DNA of 64,000 nucleotides from Rhizobiaceae bacterium (lineage in GTDB: Bacteria > Pseudomonadota > Alphaproteobacteria > Rhizobiales > Rhizobiaceae). Under the pieces are notes generated by a model that was not told the DNA's origin, made no database searches, and worked only from the letters and a program-made list of their open reading frames with translations. The stretch lies in NCBI GenBank assembly GCA_023953905.1, contig JAMLJA010000001.1:451643-515642 (forward strand), given 5' to 3'. Shown piece after piece: positions 17,070-26,560 of this stretch; the first letter of the stretch is position 1; every line of letters starts with the position of its first letter. The translations under genes and the position numbers were made by a program.

Positions 17070-17963
17070 TTAACTCAAATTGTCTTTTTTTCCGGACCGG
17101 ATGCCGTACCGAAATGCGCCTGTTAAGAAGCGCTGCATCGTCCGAACCGGGCGGTGGCGCGCTGCCTTGGCCAAGGGGAAAATTGCGCGCCATAACAGGC
17201 GTTCGAAAGCATATGTGTTGGCCGCTTGAAGCCAAAGATTCATGAGAGCGTCGTGTCGGTCGGAGTGCTTGAGCGCCTCGAATACCGATCTGTGCTTGTT
17301 CTCAAAAATCTCCGCAGAGCGCTCCACCACCGCGCCCAATTTCGCGCGACGGTTGTATATCTCGGCCAGCGGTTCTGACACGACTCCGATGGAATATCGG
17401 CGCGTGTAACGCAAAAGCCAGTCCCAGTCTTCAAAGCGCGGCAAGGCCTCGTCCAGAAGTCCGATCTCGTCGAAAATGGAGCGCGCGGCCATTTGAGTCG
17501 TCCCGGGACTCAAATCGCAGTCCATCGCGAGCCGGCGTGCCCAGTCGTCGCTCGTCTCCAGACGCTTCACGCGTGTTTCACCGTGGTCGAGAAGATGAAT
17601 GATCGCGCCGGTGCAGCTTACAGGCGGCGCACCCACGCGAGACATCTCCAAAACCTGCTTCGCGAGCTTTTCCGGCAACCAGCTGTCATCGGAGTCTAGG
17701 AAAGCGATCAAATCGCCCCTCGCCTCGCGAATTCCGCTGTTGCGCGCCGCGGCTGCGCCGCCGTTGATTGTTCGCTGGACGACCCGCAGCCGCCGATCGC
17801 CCAAGGCGTGGCAGACCGCGACCGTACCGTCGGTTGAAGCGTCGTCGACCACGATGATCTCAAAGTCGCCGAATGTCTGCTCAACGACGCTCGCCAGTGC
17901 CCGCTCTATCGTGGCCGCGCGATTATACGCCGGTATGATCACGCTGACTGCGGGGGCGCTCAT
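17070..17963 (-). CDS. Glycosyltransferase family 2
   Basis: 297 residues with SAPAVSVIIPAYNRAATIER at the N-terminus, VVDDASTDGT, LIAFLDSDDSWLPEKL (DxD metal site) and FEDWDWLLRYTRRY on the acceptor side. The frame is open to 18137, but ATG 17963 overlaps the upstream stop by 4 bases (ATGA) and gives a normal GT2 N-terminus, so it was chosen. The C-terminal basic region (about 240-290) may contact the membrane. It is the last intact gene before the scar at 16.8 kb. Donor and linkage are unknown. Confidence 0.85.
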   Translation of the reverse strand: MSAPAVSVIIPAYNRAATIERALASVVEQTFGDFEIIVVDDASTDGTVAVCHALGDRRLRVVQRTINGGAAAARNSGIREARGDLIAFLDSDDSWLPEKLAKQVLEMSRVGAPPVSCTGAIIHLLDHGETRVKRLETSDDWARRLAMDCDLSPGTTQMAARSIFDEIGLLDEALPRFEDWDWLLRYTRRYSIGVVSEPLAEIYNRRAKLGAVVERSAEIFENKHRSVFEALKHSDRHDALMNLWLQAANTYAFERLLWRAIFPLAKAARHRPVRTMQRFLTGAFRYGIRSGKKDNLS

Positions 17964-18964
17964 TCGAGACCGAAAGTCTGGGCAAGCACGCGCGACCGGC
18001 GGTATCGCGGCGGCAGAAGGGGATCGATGAGCCGGTGGCACCAGCCGGAAACCGGCTGCAACAGGGCATAGCCAAGATGGGTCATCGAGCGGCGCTGTGT
18101 CTGATGTGCGAGCTTTGGCCAAACTGGCAAATGCCAATAGGATGCAGCGGCATAGCGCAGGCTTGGAACGCCCGAATGCCTGAGCCCCAGAAGCGCAGCC
18201 TGATAATAGGCGGCGCTCAGTGCCTGCCCCCTCATGGCCTGCACATCTGTCGGCAAATCGCTTCTGGCGAAGATGCGCCTGACAAGTTCGATCTTCGCGT
18301 TTGCTAGCTTGCTGCCGTCAATCGTCGCGGTCGTTCCGGACGCATGCGAACGCCAAGTTGCGAGAACCTCGGGAATTCGCTGGACCGGCGCACCATTCAG
18401 GCCGAGCCGTAGCCAGAAATCGAAATCCGACAGCCCCTCGGCACGCGGGTCCCTCCACGGTTCACCCGCGACCGCATCTTTGCGAAAGAACGCGCCCGGT
18501 CCGGGGATGCAGAAGTGCTCCGCAAGCATGGCCTGGTAAGAATAGGAAGCTGTGCGCACCGTCCTGATCGAACCCCCTGATGCGTCGATCATCCGCCAAT
18601 CGGGATATGCGCCAACGAGCTCGGGCCGCTCCTGAAACGCGCGCTTCATCCTTCTGACCAGCCCGGCCAGGACAGGATCGTCAGCATTCACCACGCATAC
18701 GAGACTGTTGCTTGTTGCCGCCACGCCCGCATTTACCGCCGCAATCTCGCCTCTGCGCTCCTGCCTGATGACTTGAAAGCCGTGAGCCCGGCTGAGATCT
18801 TCCAGAAGAGCCGTAGTGCCGTCCGTCGATCCATCGTCGATCACGATGTATTCGTCGGTGGATTCCAGTTGTGAAACCACCGAGATGACTGTTTCGGTAA
18901 TATAGCTCGCGGCATTCCAGACAGGCGTGACGATGGAAACCCTTGGTGTCACGGTGTCCGGCAT
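17960..18964 (-). CDS. Glycosyltransferase family 2
   Basis: About 334 residues. TPRVSIVTPVWNAASYITET, IVIDDGSTDGTTALLEDL and CVVNADDPVLAG (the DxD-like metal site) show a GT2 fold. LSDFDFWLRLGLNG and ATWRSHASGTT are the acceptor-side motifs, and the same motif layout recurs in the broken GT2 at 23010. Start choice is unsure: ATG 19003 and 18985 overlap or abut the upstream gene, while ATG 18964 has GAAG at the right distance and begins just before the first strand. It overlaps the next gene by 4 bases, so it lies in the same operon. Confidence 0.8.
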   Translation of the reverse strand: MPDTVTPRVSIVTPVWNAASYITETVISVVSQLESTDEYIVIDDGSTDGTTALLEDLSRAHGFQVIRQERRGEIAAVNAGVAATSNSLVCVVNADDPVLAGLVRRMKRAFQERPELVGAYPDWRMIDASGGSIRTVRTASYSYQAMLAEHFCIPGPGAFFRKDAVAGEPWRDPRAEGLSDFDFWLRLGLNGAPVQRIPEVLATWRSHASGTTATIDGSKLANAKIELVRRIFARSDLPTDVQAMRGQALSAAYYQAALLGLRHSGVPSLRYAAASYWHLPVWPKLAHQTQRRSMTHLGYALLQPVSGWCHRLIDPLLPPRYRRSRVLAQTFGLE

Positions 18965-18986
18965 GGAAAGCAATTCTTCGCCCATC

Positions 18987-20111
18987 CTAGCCCAGCGCTT
19001 CATATAGGGACGCGTGTTCCCGGCGATAGGCCTCTATGGAGAAGCGGGCCTTGGTAAGGTCGCAGGCCCGCCGCCAGATCGGACTTGCCTTTCCCTGATC
19101 TAGCCCGGTCGCGATTGCGCGCGCCAGAGCCATGTGATTCGAAGGCGGAACGAGCGCCGAGCGTGGAATGTCGAGACGCGCAATGTCGCCGACATCAGTC
19201 GCGGCTATGGGCAATCCGCAGAACAAGGCCTCCAGCACAACCATTGGCATTGCCTCCGCATAGGCCGACCCCGATACGATTATATCGATCGCCGCCAGAA
19301 GTTCTGCAATGTCGTCGCGCATGTCGACGAGGACTGTGCGCTCCATTACCCCCGCACGCTCAAGTGCGTCGGCGAGTTCGGCATTCTTGAGCGACATACC
19401 CGCACCGGCAAGCAGAAGCCGGATGCCGGACTGGGTTCGCGCGCATTCAGCCACTGCGGCAAAGGTGTTGGGCAAATCCTTCTGCGGGTGAAACCGTGCG
19501 AAAACGCCAACCACTTGGTCGGTCTCGCGAAATCCAAGCCCTCGTCGCATGGCGATGACCTCCTCCGGCGGCAGCGTCCTGAAGCGGTTCGCATCGACCC
19601 CATTGTCGATCACCATTGCGATGTCGCGCCTGTATCCGCGCGTTTCGTGAGCCGCCCGCGCGCTTTCAGCGCAATAGACGATGCGGTCAGGGAGCCAGCG
19701 GGAAAGCAGCCCGCACAGACATTCCGCGCTTCGGAGCGCCCCGCGCATTCCCTTCGATGGCATAAAGGTATTGTGGATCGACCAAACGACCTTGTCGACA
19801 TGAGGCCGCGCATAAAGCGTCGCCAGCATCCCGTAATAAAGCCAGCCGTGAACGATGCGCACGTCCTCGCTCTTGATGATCGCCCGAATTGCACGCCAGG
19901 CCAGAGCGAAGCGAAGGAAGGAGACAAATCTACGACGCCGCGTGAACCCGAGTGTGCGCAGATCGATCCCTTCCTGGAACAACGCCTCGTCAAACAGTGT
20001 CAGTACGATATGGCGCTGACCATCCGCGGGACGCGTTGCCAGCGACTGCAGGAGCCTTTCAGCTCCGCCCTGGCCCATCGTGGGAATGATATGAAGTATG
20101 ACGAGGGACAT
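18987..20111 (-). CDS. Glycosyltransferase family 4
   Basis: 374 residues of a GT-B fold retaining transferase. The N-terminal domain has LHIIPTMGQGGAERLLQSLA, the usual glycine-rich loop. The C-terminal domain has VVGVFARFHPQKDLPNTFAA, LLLAGAGM and the E-x7-E region SAYAEAMPMVVLEALFCGLP, which binds the nucleotide sugar, followed by ATDVGDI. It starts 15 bases after the 2-epimerase gene and ends close to the next GT2 start. It probably uses a UDP-sugar made by the two upstream enzymes, an inference from gene order only. Confidence 0.85.
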   Translation of the reverse strand: MSLVILHIIPTMGQGGAERLLQSLATRPADGQRHIVLTLFDEALFQEGIDLRTLGFTRRRRFVSFLRFALAWRAIRAIIKSEDVRIVHGWLYYGMLATLYARPHVDKVVWSIHNTFMPSKGMRGALRSAECLCGLLSRWLPDRIVYCAESARAAHETRGYRRDIAMVIDNGVDANRFRTLPPEEVIAMRRGLGFRETDQVVGVFARFHPQKDLPNTFAAVAECARTQSGIRLLLAGAGMSLKNAELADALERAGVMERTVLVDMRDDIAELLAAIDIIVSGSAYAEAMPMVVLEALFCGLPIAATDVGDIARLDIPRSALVPPSNHMALARAIATGLDQGKASPIWRRACDLTKARFSIEAYRREHASLYEALG

Positions 20112-20126
20112 GCCACCAGCCCCAGA

Positions 20127-21251
20127 TCACGCCTTTCGCCAGACGACCCGGTTCACAAAGCCGATATAGCTGAGGACGATGTTGAGCACCTTGCGCGACA
20201 CCGCGCCACCCTCATAGTCATTCACAGGGGCCGGACGCGGCAGATCACCCGCCATGGCAATCTCGACAGCGCCAAGCACGCCCTCTCGGTCCAGATCACA
20301 CATGATCAATGTGCCTGCATCCATGCCTTCGGGCCGTTCATGCGCCTGCCGGATGGTTACGGCACGCAGGCCAAGCAATGCGCCTTCCTCGGTGATCGTC
20401 CCGCTATCGGAGATGACGCAGGCGGCCTGCATCTGCAGATTGACATAGTCGAAGAAGCCAAATGGCGGCAGGAACGAGATGAGCGGATTGACGTCGCGCT
20501 GCTGCATCTCTTCCATGCGCTTGCGCGTGCGGGGATGCGTGGAGACGATGACCTGATGGCCGTAGGTTTCGGCCAGACCATTCAGCGAATCCAGCAGCGC
20601 GGCCAGTCGATCCGGCGCGTCGACATTCTCCTCGCGATGACTGGACACGAGAAAGTAGGATCCGGCCGTGAGTTCCAGCCGCTCGAGAATATCCGAACCC
20701 CGGATCGACGGCTCGAAATGCTCAAGCACCTCCTGCATGTGCGATCCGACCTTGAAGATGCGGTCCTGAGGCAGCCCTTCCGCGATCAGATAGCGGCGCG
20801 CGTGCTCGGTAAGCACCATGTTGATGTCGGACAGATGATCGATGACCTTACGGTTCAGCTCTTCCGGAACACGCTGGTCGAAACAGCGATTGCCGGCTTC
20901 CATATGGAATACCGGTATCTTCAGCCTCTTTGCGGCAATCACCGACATGCCGGAATTGGTGTCTCCATAGATGAGAATGGCGTCGGGACGCACTTTGAGG
21001 AGCACATCCTCGACCTTCACCAGAATGTCGGCAATCGTCGATACCGAGCTTGCGCCGGCGGCACCCAGATAGAAGTCCGGCTGCCGGATTCCGAGTTCGT
21101 CGAAGAAGACCTGGTTCAACTGATGGTCGAAATTCTGCCCCGTATGGACCAGAACGTGATCCATGTGCTTCTCGAAAAGGGCGATGACACGGCACATCTT
21201 GATGAGCTCGGGCCGCGTTCCAACGATCGTCAGAATCTTGTACTTGCTCAT
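20127..21251 (-). CDS. Non-hydrolysing UDP-sugar 2-epimerase (WecB/WbjD/CapG type)
   Basis: 374 residues of the GT-B-like UDP-GlcNAc 2-epimerase family. Conserved stretches are TIVGTRPELIKMCRVIALFE, HTGQNFDHQLNQVFFDELGI, IYGDTNSGMS, HMEAGNRCFDQRVPEELNRK, VSSHREENVD and VISDSGTITEEGALLG. Since it directly follows a CapE/WbjB-type dehydratase, its likely substrate is a UDP-2-acetamido-2,6-dideoxy-L-hexose (L-RhaNAc to L-QuiNAc, or the talo to L-FucNAc step) rather than UDP-GlcNAc itself. ATG 21251 has AGAGGCGGTCTCT upstream and the protein begins on the first strand. Confidence 0.85.
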   Translation of the reverse strand: MSKYKILTIVGTRPELIKMCRVIALFEKHMDHVLVHTGQNFDHQLNQVFFDELGIRQPDFYLGAAGASSVSTIADILVKVEDVLLKVRPDAILIYGDTNSGMSVIAAKRLKIPVFHMEAGNRCFDQRVPEELNRKVIDHLSDINMVLTEHARRYLIAEGLPQDRIFKVGSHMQEVLEHFEPSIRGSDILERLELTAGSYFLVSSHREENVDAPDRLAALLDSLNGLAETYGHQVIVSTHPRTRKRMEEMQQRDVNPLISFLPPFGFFDYVNLQMQAACVISDSGTITEEGALLGLRAVTIRQAHERPEGMDAGTLIMCDLDREGVLGAVEIAMAGDLPRPAPVNDYEGGAVSRKVLNIVLSYIGFVNRVVWRKA

Positions 21252-21297
21252 AGAGACCGCCTCTTTCCTCGCCAGAAGCTTGAGAGATTCCGGGCGC

Positions 21298-22344
21298 TCA
21301 TTTTGCCAGCTCGTCCTTGATGTAAGGCAGTTCGCGCAGCAGGGCGATCACGCCGTCCAGGTCCAGAACAGTTGTGTTATCGGAGGTGTAATCGTCCATC
21401 GACGACAGCTCCTTCTGTCCCTTGCTGAAGTAATTGGCGTAATTCATGTCCCGATCATCGGCCGGTATGCGGTAGTAATCCCCAAGGTCCTCGGCGCGCG
21501 ATATTTCCTCGCGCGAGATCAGGGACTCGTACCTCTTTTCGCCATGCCGCGTTCCAATCACCTGAACGGGAACATCGCTCTTGAATATCTGCTTCACGGC
21601 CTCGGCAAGGACGCCAATGCTGGCGGAAGGTGCCTTCTGCACGAAAAGATCGCCTTGGCGCGCATTCTTAGCTGCATAGAGGACGAGGTCCACGGAATCC
21701 TCCAGCGACATCAGGAACCGTGTCATGTTGGGGTCGGTCACGGTAATCGGACGCCCCGCCTTCACCTGCGACACGAATAGCGGGATGACCGAACCACGCG
21801 ACGCCATGACATTCCCATAGCGCGTCGCGCAAAGCACGGTACGCCCGGTCGTGAGTGCCCGCGCCTTGGCGATCGTCAGCTTCTCCATGAGGGCTTTTGT
21901 CATGCCCATCGCGTTGATCGGATAAACGGCTTTGTCGGTCGAAAGCACGATTACTCTCGGAACACCCAGCCGCACCGCCGTATCCAACACATTCTCGGCG
22001 CCCAGCACATTAGTGCGGATCGCTTCCATCGGATAAAACTCGCAGGACGGCACCTGCTTAAGGGCCGCGGCATGGAAGATGATGTCCACATCCGCCATGG
22101 CAGCCGGCAAGGATGACGCCTCCCGGACATCGCCCAGATAGAATTTCACGCGGTCGGTCTTGAGTTCGATCCGCATGTCCTCCTGTTTTTTCTCGTCACG
22201 GCTGAAGACACGTATCTCCTTGAACCGCATTCCGAGAAAGCGGTTCAGTACGGCCGTGCCGAATGACCCCGTCCCTCCGGTGATCAGTGCGATCTTCCCT
22301 TCGGTGTCAGCCATCGAGATGGGAGAGGAATCGGGAACAGTCAT
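21298..22344 (-). CDS. UDP-GlcNAc 4,6-dehydratase/5-epimerase (CapE/WbjB type)
   Basis: About 348 residues of an extended SDR with ALITGGTGSFGTAVLNRFLG for NAD(P) binding, HAAALKQVPSCEFYP and LSTDKAVYPINAMGMTKALM. In the catalytic Y-x-x-x-K position the sequence is M-x-x-x-K (M146, K150). The tyrosine-to-methionine change is, as I recall, a mark of CapE/WbjB inverting dehydratases, as opposed to PseB/FlaA1. The C-terminal ~60 residues (EEISRAEDLGDYYRIPADDR) are also typical. The enzyme makes a UDP-4-keto-6-deoxy-L-hexose. ATG 22344 was chosen for GGAG 5 bases upstream; 22365 and 22314 are alternatives. It is the first gene of the operon. Confidence 0.85.
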   Translation of the reverse strand: MTVPDSSPISMADTEGKIALITGGTGSFGTAVLNRFLGMRFKEIRVFSRDEKKQEDMRIELKTDRVKFYLGDVREASSLPAAMADVDIIFHAAALKQVPSCEFYPMEAIRTNVLGAENVLDTAVRLGVPRVIVLSTDKAVYPINAMGMTKALMEKLTIAKARALTTGRTVLCATRYGNVMASRGSVIPLFVSQVKAGRPITVTDPNMTRFLMSLEDSVDLVLYAAKNARQGDLFVQKAPSASIGVLAEAVKQIFKSDVPVQVIGTRHGEKRYESLISREEISRAEDLGDYYRIPADDRDMNYANYFSKGQKELSSMDDYTSDNTTVLDLDGVIALLRELPYIKDELAK

Positions 22345-22484
22345 GGTCACTCCAGCGGGAATCAATACAGGGCGCGCTGCCTGCGCTTAGACACTCTGAC
22401 CCCATTGGCCAATGGGGTGCAATCGCAGGAAGCCTGCCCAAGGGCCGACGAAAGGGCTGAGCCAACAGACTTCTTGGCGCGAAC

Positions 22485-22503
22485 CGTTAACGTAATGTTA
22501 ACG
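22485..22503. promoter_or_regulatory. Inverted repeat in the divergent region before the polysaccharide operon
   Basis: CGTTAAC, five bases (GTAAT), then GTTAACG: exact 7-base arms, AT-rich, 140 bases upstream of the dehydratase gene and 120 bases before the broken GT4 frame. The position suits an operator for either direction. No clear -35/-10 pair was found with it. Confidence 0.35.
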
Positions 22504-22623
22504 AACACGCGAAGAAGGAACGCCCGATCCGGCGCTGCAGACAGCATGCGTCCAACCGTCACATCGCGGCGCAACCCGGGAATCGGCGACGCCCTTCGAA
22601 AAGCTGTTCACGCTGCGTGACGT

Positions 22624-23067
22624 ATGTCAGGATCTGCCGGGATGACCCCAAAAAGCCGAATTCTCATCATGGACTTCGACTTCTTCTCGTCCATCGGCGG
22701 GGGGCAGGTCTTCTATCGGCGTGTCGTCGAACGCAATCCGTATGCAGATTTCTACTATCCGTCGCGCGGCAAGGATGTTGAGGCCAAGCGCAGCGGCGAA
22801 TTGCCGGACAACGCCCATCCGGTGCTGATTTCCGACCTGACACTCGAGCAGTTCTCCCGACTTTCCCAGAGTGGTCTGCACTGGACCTCTGTCCACTATA
22901 TGAAGCTCATCATTGGAGTTGCTGTCGCATTTCAGGGACGCACCTTCGACGCAGTGGATTTTCCTTCATTTTTTCCCGCGCTCCATGTTGCGCGCAGCGT
23001 GTTCTCGGCTTTCGCTGGGTTTCGGATTTCGACTTCTGGCTTCGCGCCACCGCACATGGTCCAATGA
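22624..23067 (+). pseudogene. 5' remnant of a GT4-type glycosyltransferase, truncated by a fusion junction
   Basis: From ATG 22624 about 128 residues read as the start of a GT-B glycosyltransferase: SRILIMDFDFFSSIGGGQVF, then RRVVERNPYADFYYPSRG and LHWTSVHYMKLIIGVAVAFQ. After about base 23009 the frame passes into the out-of-frame tail of another gene and stops at 23067. The whole nucleotide-binding domain is missing. It runs opposite to the polysaccharide operon. The product is unlikely to be active. Confidence 0.65.
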
Positions 23068-23426
23068 TCCACATACCAAGGATCCGAGGCTATTGGCGCC
23101 ATCACGATAATTCGGCCACGAACTCTGGCCGGCGCGTTGCGATGGCCGACGAACGTATCCGCCTCGCCGCCAAGCATCTGGAGAGCGCCGGGTTCAAGGA
23201 AAAGGGTCGGCGCAGGGTGATGGCCGCTGCGCATCTGACTGCTGGCGCGATCATTGCCCGCAATGATGATGCGGCCGCATTCCATCATTTTGCCGCCGCC
23301 AGGCAATTGGACCGGGAGTTTCTGGATCAACTGCCGGAAAACATGGCGGCATATCCGTCGCTATGGCCGCTTGAAGTGCAATCGGTGCTGGATCTTCAGA
23401 ACATCGCCCAAAGCTCCGCTCGCTGA
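23010..23426 (+). pseudogene. 3' remnant of a GT2 glycosyltransferase
   Basis: Beginning inside the preceding frame at 23010, a second frame encodes FRWVSDFDFWLRATAHGP followed by a GYWRHHDNSATNSGRR motif and a helical tail ending NIAQSSAR. This is the acceptor-side and C-terminal part of GT2 enzymes; the intact GT2 at 17960 has the same LSDFDFWLR and WRSHASGTT layout. The N-terminal Rossmann half with the DxD site is absent, and there is no ribosome site at the only ATG (23064). Together with the GT4 remnant it marks a deletion that fused two genes out of frame. Confidence 0.7.
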
Positions 23427-23499
23427 GCGACCAGCCTCCGGACTGACGCCCGCTCGCGGCTGAAAATTCGAGCACCTGACTCCAACGGCTGCAGAAGCG

Positions 23500-23533
23500 A
23501 AAAGGCCGGCGGGAGATCGCTCCCCCGCCGGCC
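23500..23533 (-). terminator. Terminator of the glycerol transport operon
   Basis: A 10-bp GC stem (GGCCGGCGGG pairing with CCCGCCGGCC) 22 bases beyond the glpV stop. Read on the minus strand the stem is followed by TTTTC. It could also stop the plus-strand GT2 remnant transcript. Confidence 0.8.
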
Positions 23534-23554
23534 AGGTCTCATCGTGACTAAGGA

Positions 23555-25276
23555 TTACTGCCAGCTCTTGACCAACTCGTCGTAGTTGACGGTCATCGGC
23601 TTTTCTTTTTCGTTCTCGATCTTCAGCTGTGGAGCAAGGTTGCCCTTCGCAACGGCGTCCTTGTTCCAGTATTCGAGATCATGCTCCTCGGCCAGTTTCG
23701 GCCCGATATCGCCCTGGATTCCGGCGCGCTCGAGACGCTCCAGCACCTTCTCCTGCTCGGCACACAGCGAGTCCATCGCCTCCTGTGCGCTCTTGGCGCC
23801 CGACGAAGCATCGCCAATCGCCTGCCACCAGAGCTGAGCCAGCTTCGGATAGTCCGGAACATTGGTGCCGGTGGGCGACCACTGTACGCGGGCTGGCGAA
23901 CGGTAGAACTCGATCAGACCGCCGAGTTCCGGTGCGCGCTTGGTGAAGGAATCATGCTGGATCGAGCTTTCGCGGATGAGCGTCAGCCCGACATGGCTCT
24001 TCTTCACGTCGACCGTCTTGGAGGTAACGAACTGCGCATAGAGCCAGGCGGCCTTGGCGCGGTCGTCAGGCGTGGACTTGAGCAGGGTCCATGAACCCAC
24101 GTCCTGATAACCGAGCTTCATACCGTCCTTCCAGTAGACGCCATGCGGCGACGGCGCAAAGCGCCATTTCGGCGTGCCGTCCTCGTTCATCACCGGCAGA
24201 CCGGGCTTGACCATGTCGGCGGTGAAAGCCGTGTACATGAACATCTGCTGAGCAATCTCGCCCTGGGCCGGAACCGGGCCCGATTCGCCGAAGGTCATGC
24301 CCTGAGCCGCCGCAGGTGCATAGGCCTTCAGCCAGTCGAGATATTTCTGGATGGCATAGACGGATGCCGGTCCGTTGGTGTCCCCGCCACGCGCCACGCA
24401 GGAGCCAACGGGACGCGAGTTCTCATCGACCTTGATGCCCCATTCGTCGACGGGAAGACCATTCGGCAGGCCCTTGTCGCCATTGCCGGCCATCGACAGC
24501 CAGGCATCGGTGAAGCGCCATCCAAGGGATGGATCCTTCTTGCCGTAGTCCATGTGGCCATAGACCTTCTTGCCGTCGATCTCGCGGCCGGTGAAGAACT
24601 CGGCGATGTCCTCATAGGCTGACCAATTGACCGGAACGCCGAGGTCGTAGCCGTATTTTTCCTTGAAATCAGCCTTGTTCTTCTCGTCGTTGAACCAGTC
24701 GTACCGGAACCAGTAGAGGTTCGCGAACTGCTGGTCGGGCAGCTGATAGAGCTTGCCGTCAGGTGCGGTGGTGAATTTCAGGCCGATGAAGTCGTCGAGG
24801 TCGAGACCTGGATTGGTCACGTCCTTGCCCTCATTGGCCATCCAGTCGGTCAGCGAGCGGGCCTGCTGGTAGCGCCAATGGGTGCCGATAAGGTCCGGAC
24901 TGTTGACATAGGCGTCATAGATGTTCTCGCCCGACTGCATCTGGGTTTGCAGCTTTTCGACGACGTCGCCTTCACCGATCAGATCGTGTGTGATCTTGAT
25001 GCCAGTGATGTCGGAGAACGCCTTGGCCAGCGTCTTGGATTCATATTCGTGGGTGGTGATGGTTTCGGACACCACCTTGATATCCATACCGGCGAAGGGT
25101 TTCGCCGCATCGATGAACCACTGCATTTCCTTTTCCTGGTCGGCGCGCGAAAGCGACGACAAATCGCCGATCTCGCTATCCAGGAATGCTTTCGCTTCGT
25201 CCATGCCCGCAAAGGCCTGCCCGGCGCCCAGAAGCAGGACGATGGCAGTCGTTGATGACAGTAAGTGCCGTCTCAT
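23555..25276 (-). CDS. glpV: Glycerol ABC transporter, periplasmic binding protein (GlpV-like)
   Basis: 573 residues with a signal peptide (RRHLLSSTTAIVLLLGAGQAFA, cut before GMDEAKAF), long for a solute-binding protein but normal for GlpV. Visible segments include WFIDAAKPFAGMDIKVVSET, LIGEGDVVEKLQTQMQSGEN and PDQQFANLYWFRYDWF. It is the last gene of the glpD-S-T-P-Q-U-V order known from Rhizobium leguminosarum, where the system imports glycerol. ATG 25276 follows GGGAGGAAAACC, an excellent ribosome site; the frame open to 25309 has none. A 75-base gap separates it from glpU. Confidence 0.9.
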   Translation of the reverse strand: MRRHLLSSTTAIVLLLGAGQAFAGMDEAKAFLDSEIGDLSSLSRADQEKEMQWFIDAAKPFAGMDIKVVSETITTHEYESKTLAKAFSDITGIKITHDLIGEGDVVEKLQTQMQSGENIYDAYVNSPDLIGTHWRYQQARSLTDWMANEGKDVTNPGLDLDDFIGLKFTTAPDGKLYQLPDQQFANLYWFRYDWFNDEKNKADFKEKYGYDLGVPVNWSAYEDIAEFFTGREIDGKKVYGHMDYGKKDPSLGWRFTDAWLSMAGNGDKGLPNGLPVDEWGIKVDENSRPVGSCVARGGDTNGPASVYAIQKYLDWLKAYAPAAAQGMTFGESGPVPAQGEIAQQMFMYTAFTADMVKPGLPVMNEDGTPKWRFAPSPHGVYWKDGMKLGYQDVGSWTLLKSTPDDRAKAAWLYAQFVTSKTVDVKKSHVGLTLIRESSIQHDSFTKRAPELGGLIEFYRSPARVQWSPTGTNVPDYPKLAQLWWQAIGDASSGAKSAQEAMDSLCAEQEKVLERLERAGIQGDIGPKLAEEHDLEYWNKDAVAKGNLAPQLKIENEKEKPMTVNYDELVKSWQ

Positions 25277-25351
25277 TGGTTTTCCTCCCGTTGCAGTTTC
25301 AAGTTCCATCGGGAGCGCCGTGTCTGGCGCATCCGATCATTTCTGCACGCC

Positions 25352-25633
25352 CTAGACGTAGCGAAATACGCAGATCGCGTAGACTACGGACAGAGCGAGA
25401 GCCCACCACAGGTTGGGTCCGACAAGACCCAGCCAGGCGAGGTGGATGAAAGCGCTGCCAAGCAGCGAGATGAAAAGCCGATCGCCGCGCGTCGTTTCGA
25501 AGTGCAGGATTCCGACGCGCGGGTTGCCGCCTGGCGACACATATTCCCAGACCGCCATGCCGATCAGAAGCGCCAGGATCGTGGTGAAGAAGATCGCGGT
25601 TGGAAGCGTCCATGCCATCCATTGCAGATCCAT
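25352..25633 (-). CDS. glpU: DUF2160 small membrane protein of the glycerol transporter (GlpU-like)
   Basis: 93 residues with three hydrophobic segments at about 10-30, 50-70 and 74-91 and a conserved YVSPGGNPRVGILHFETTRG loop between the first two, characteristic of DUF2160. The gene lies 2 bases after the glpQ stop and belongs to every rhizobial glpSTPQUV operon I know. It is probably an accessory inner-membrane subunit of the importer; its exact role is not established. Confidence 0.88.
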   Translation of the reverse strand: MDLQWMAWTLPTAIFFTTILALLIGMAVWEYVSPGGNPRVGILHFETTRGDRLFISLLGSAFIHLAWLGLVGPNLWWALALSVVYAICVFRYV

Positions 25634-25635
25634 GG

Positions 25636-26559
<924 letters not shown>

Positions 26560-26560
26560 C

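Noticed and set aside
19134..21320. Long plus-strand frame (728 codons) across the GT4 and 2-epimerase genes
   Set aside because: It covers two well-supported minus-strand genes and has no recognisable domain.
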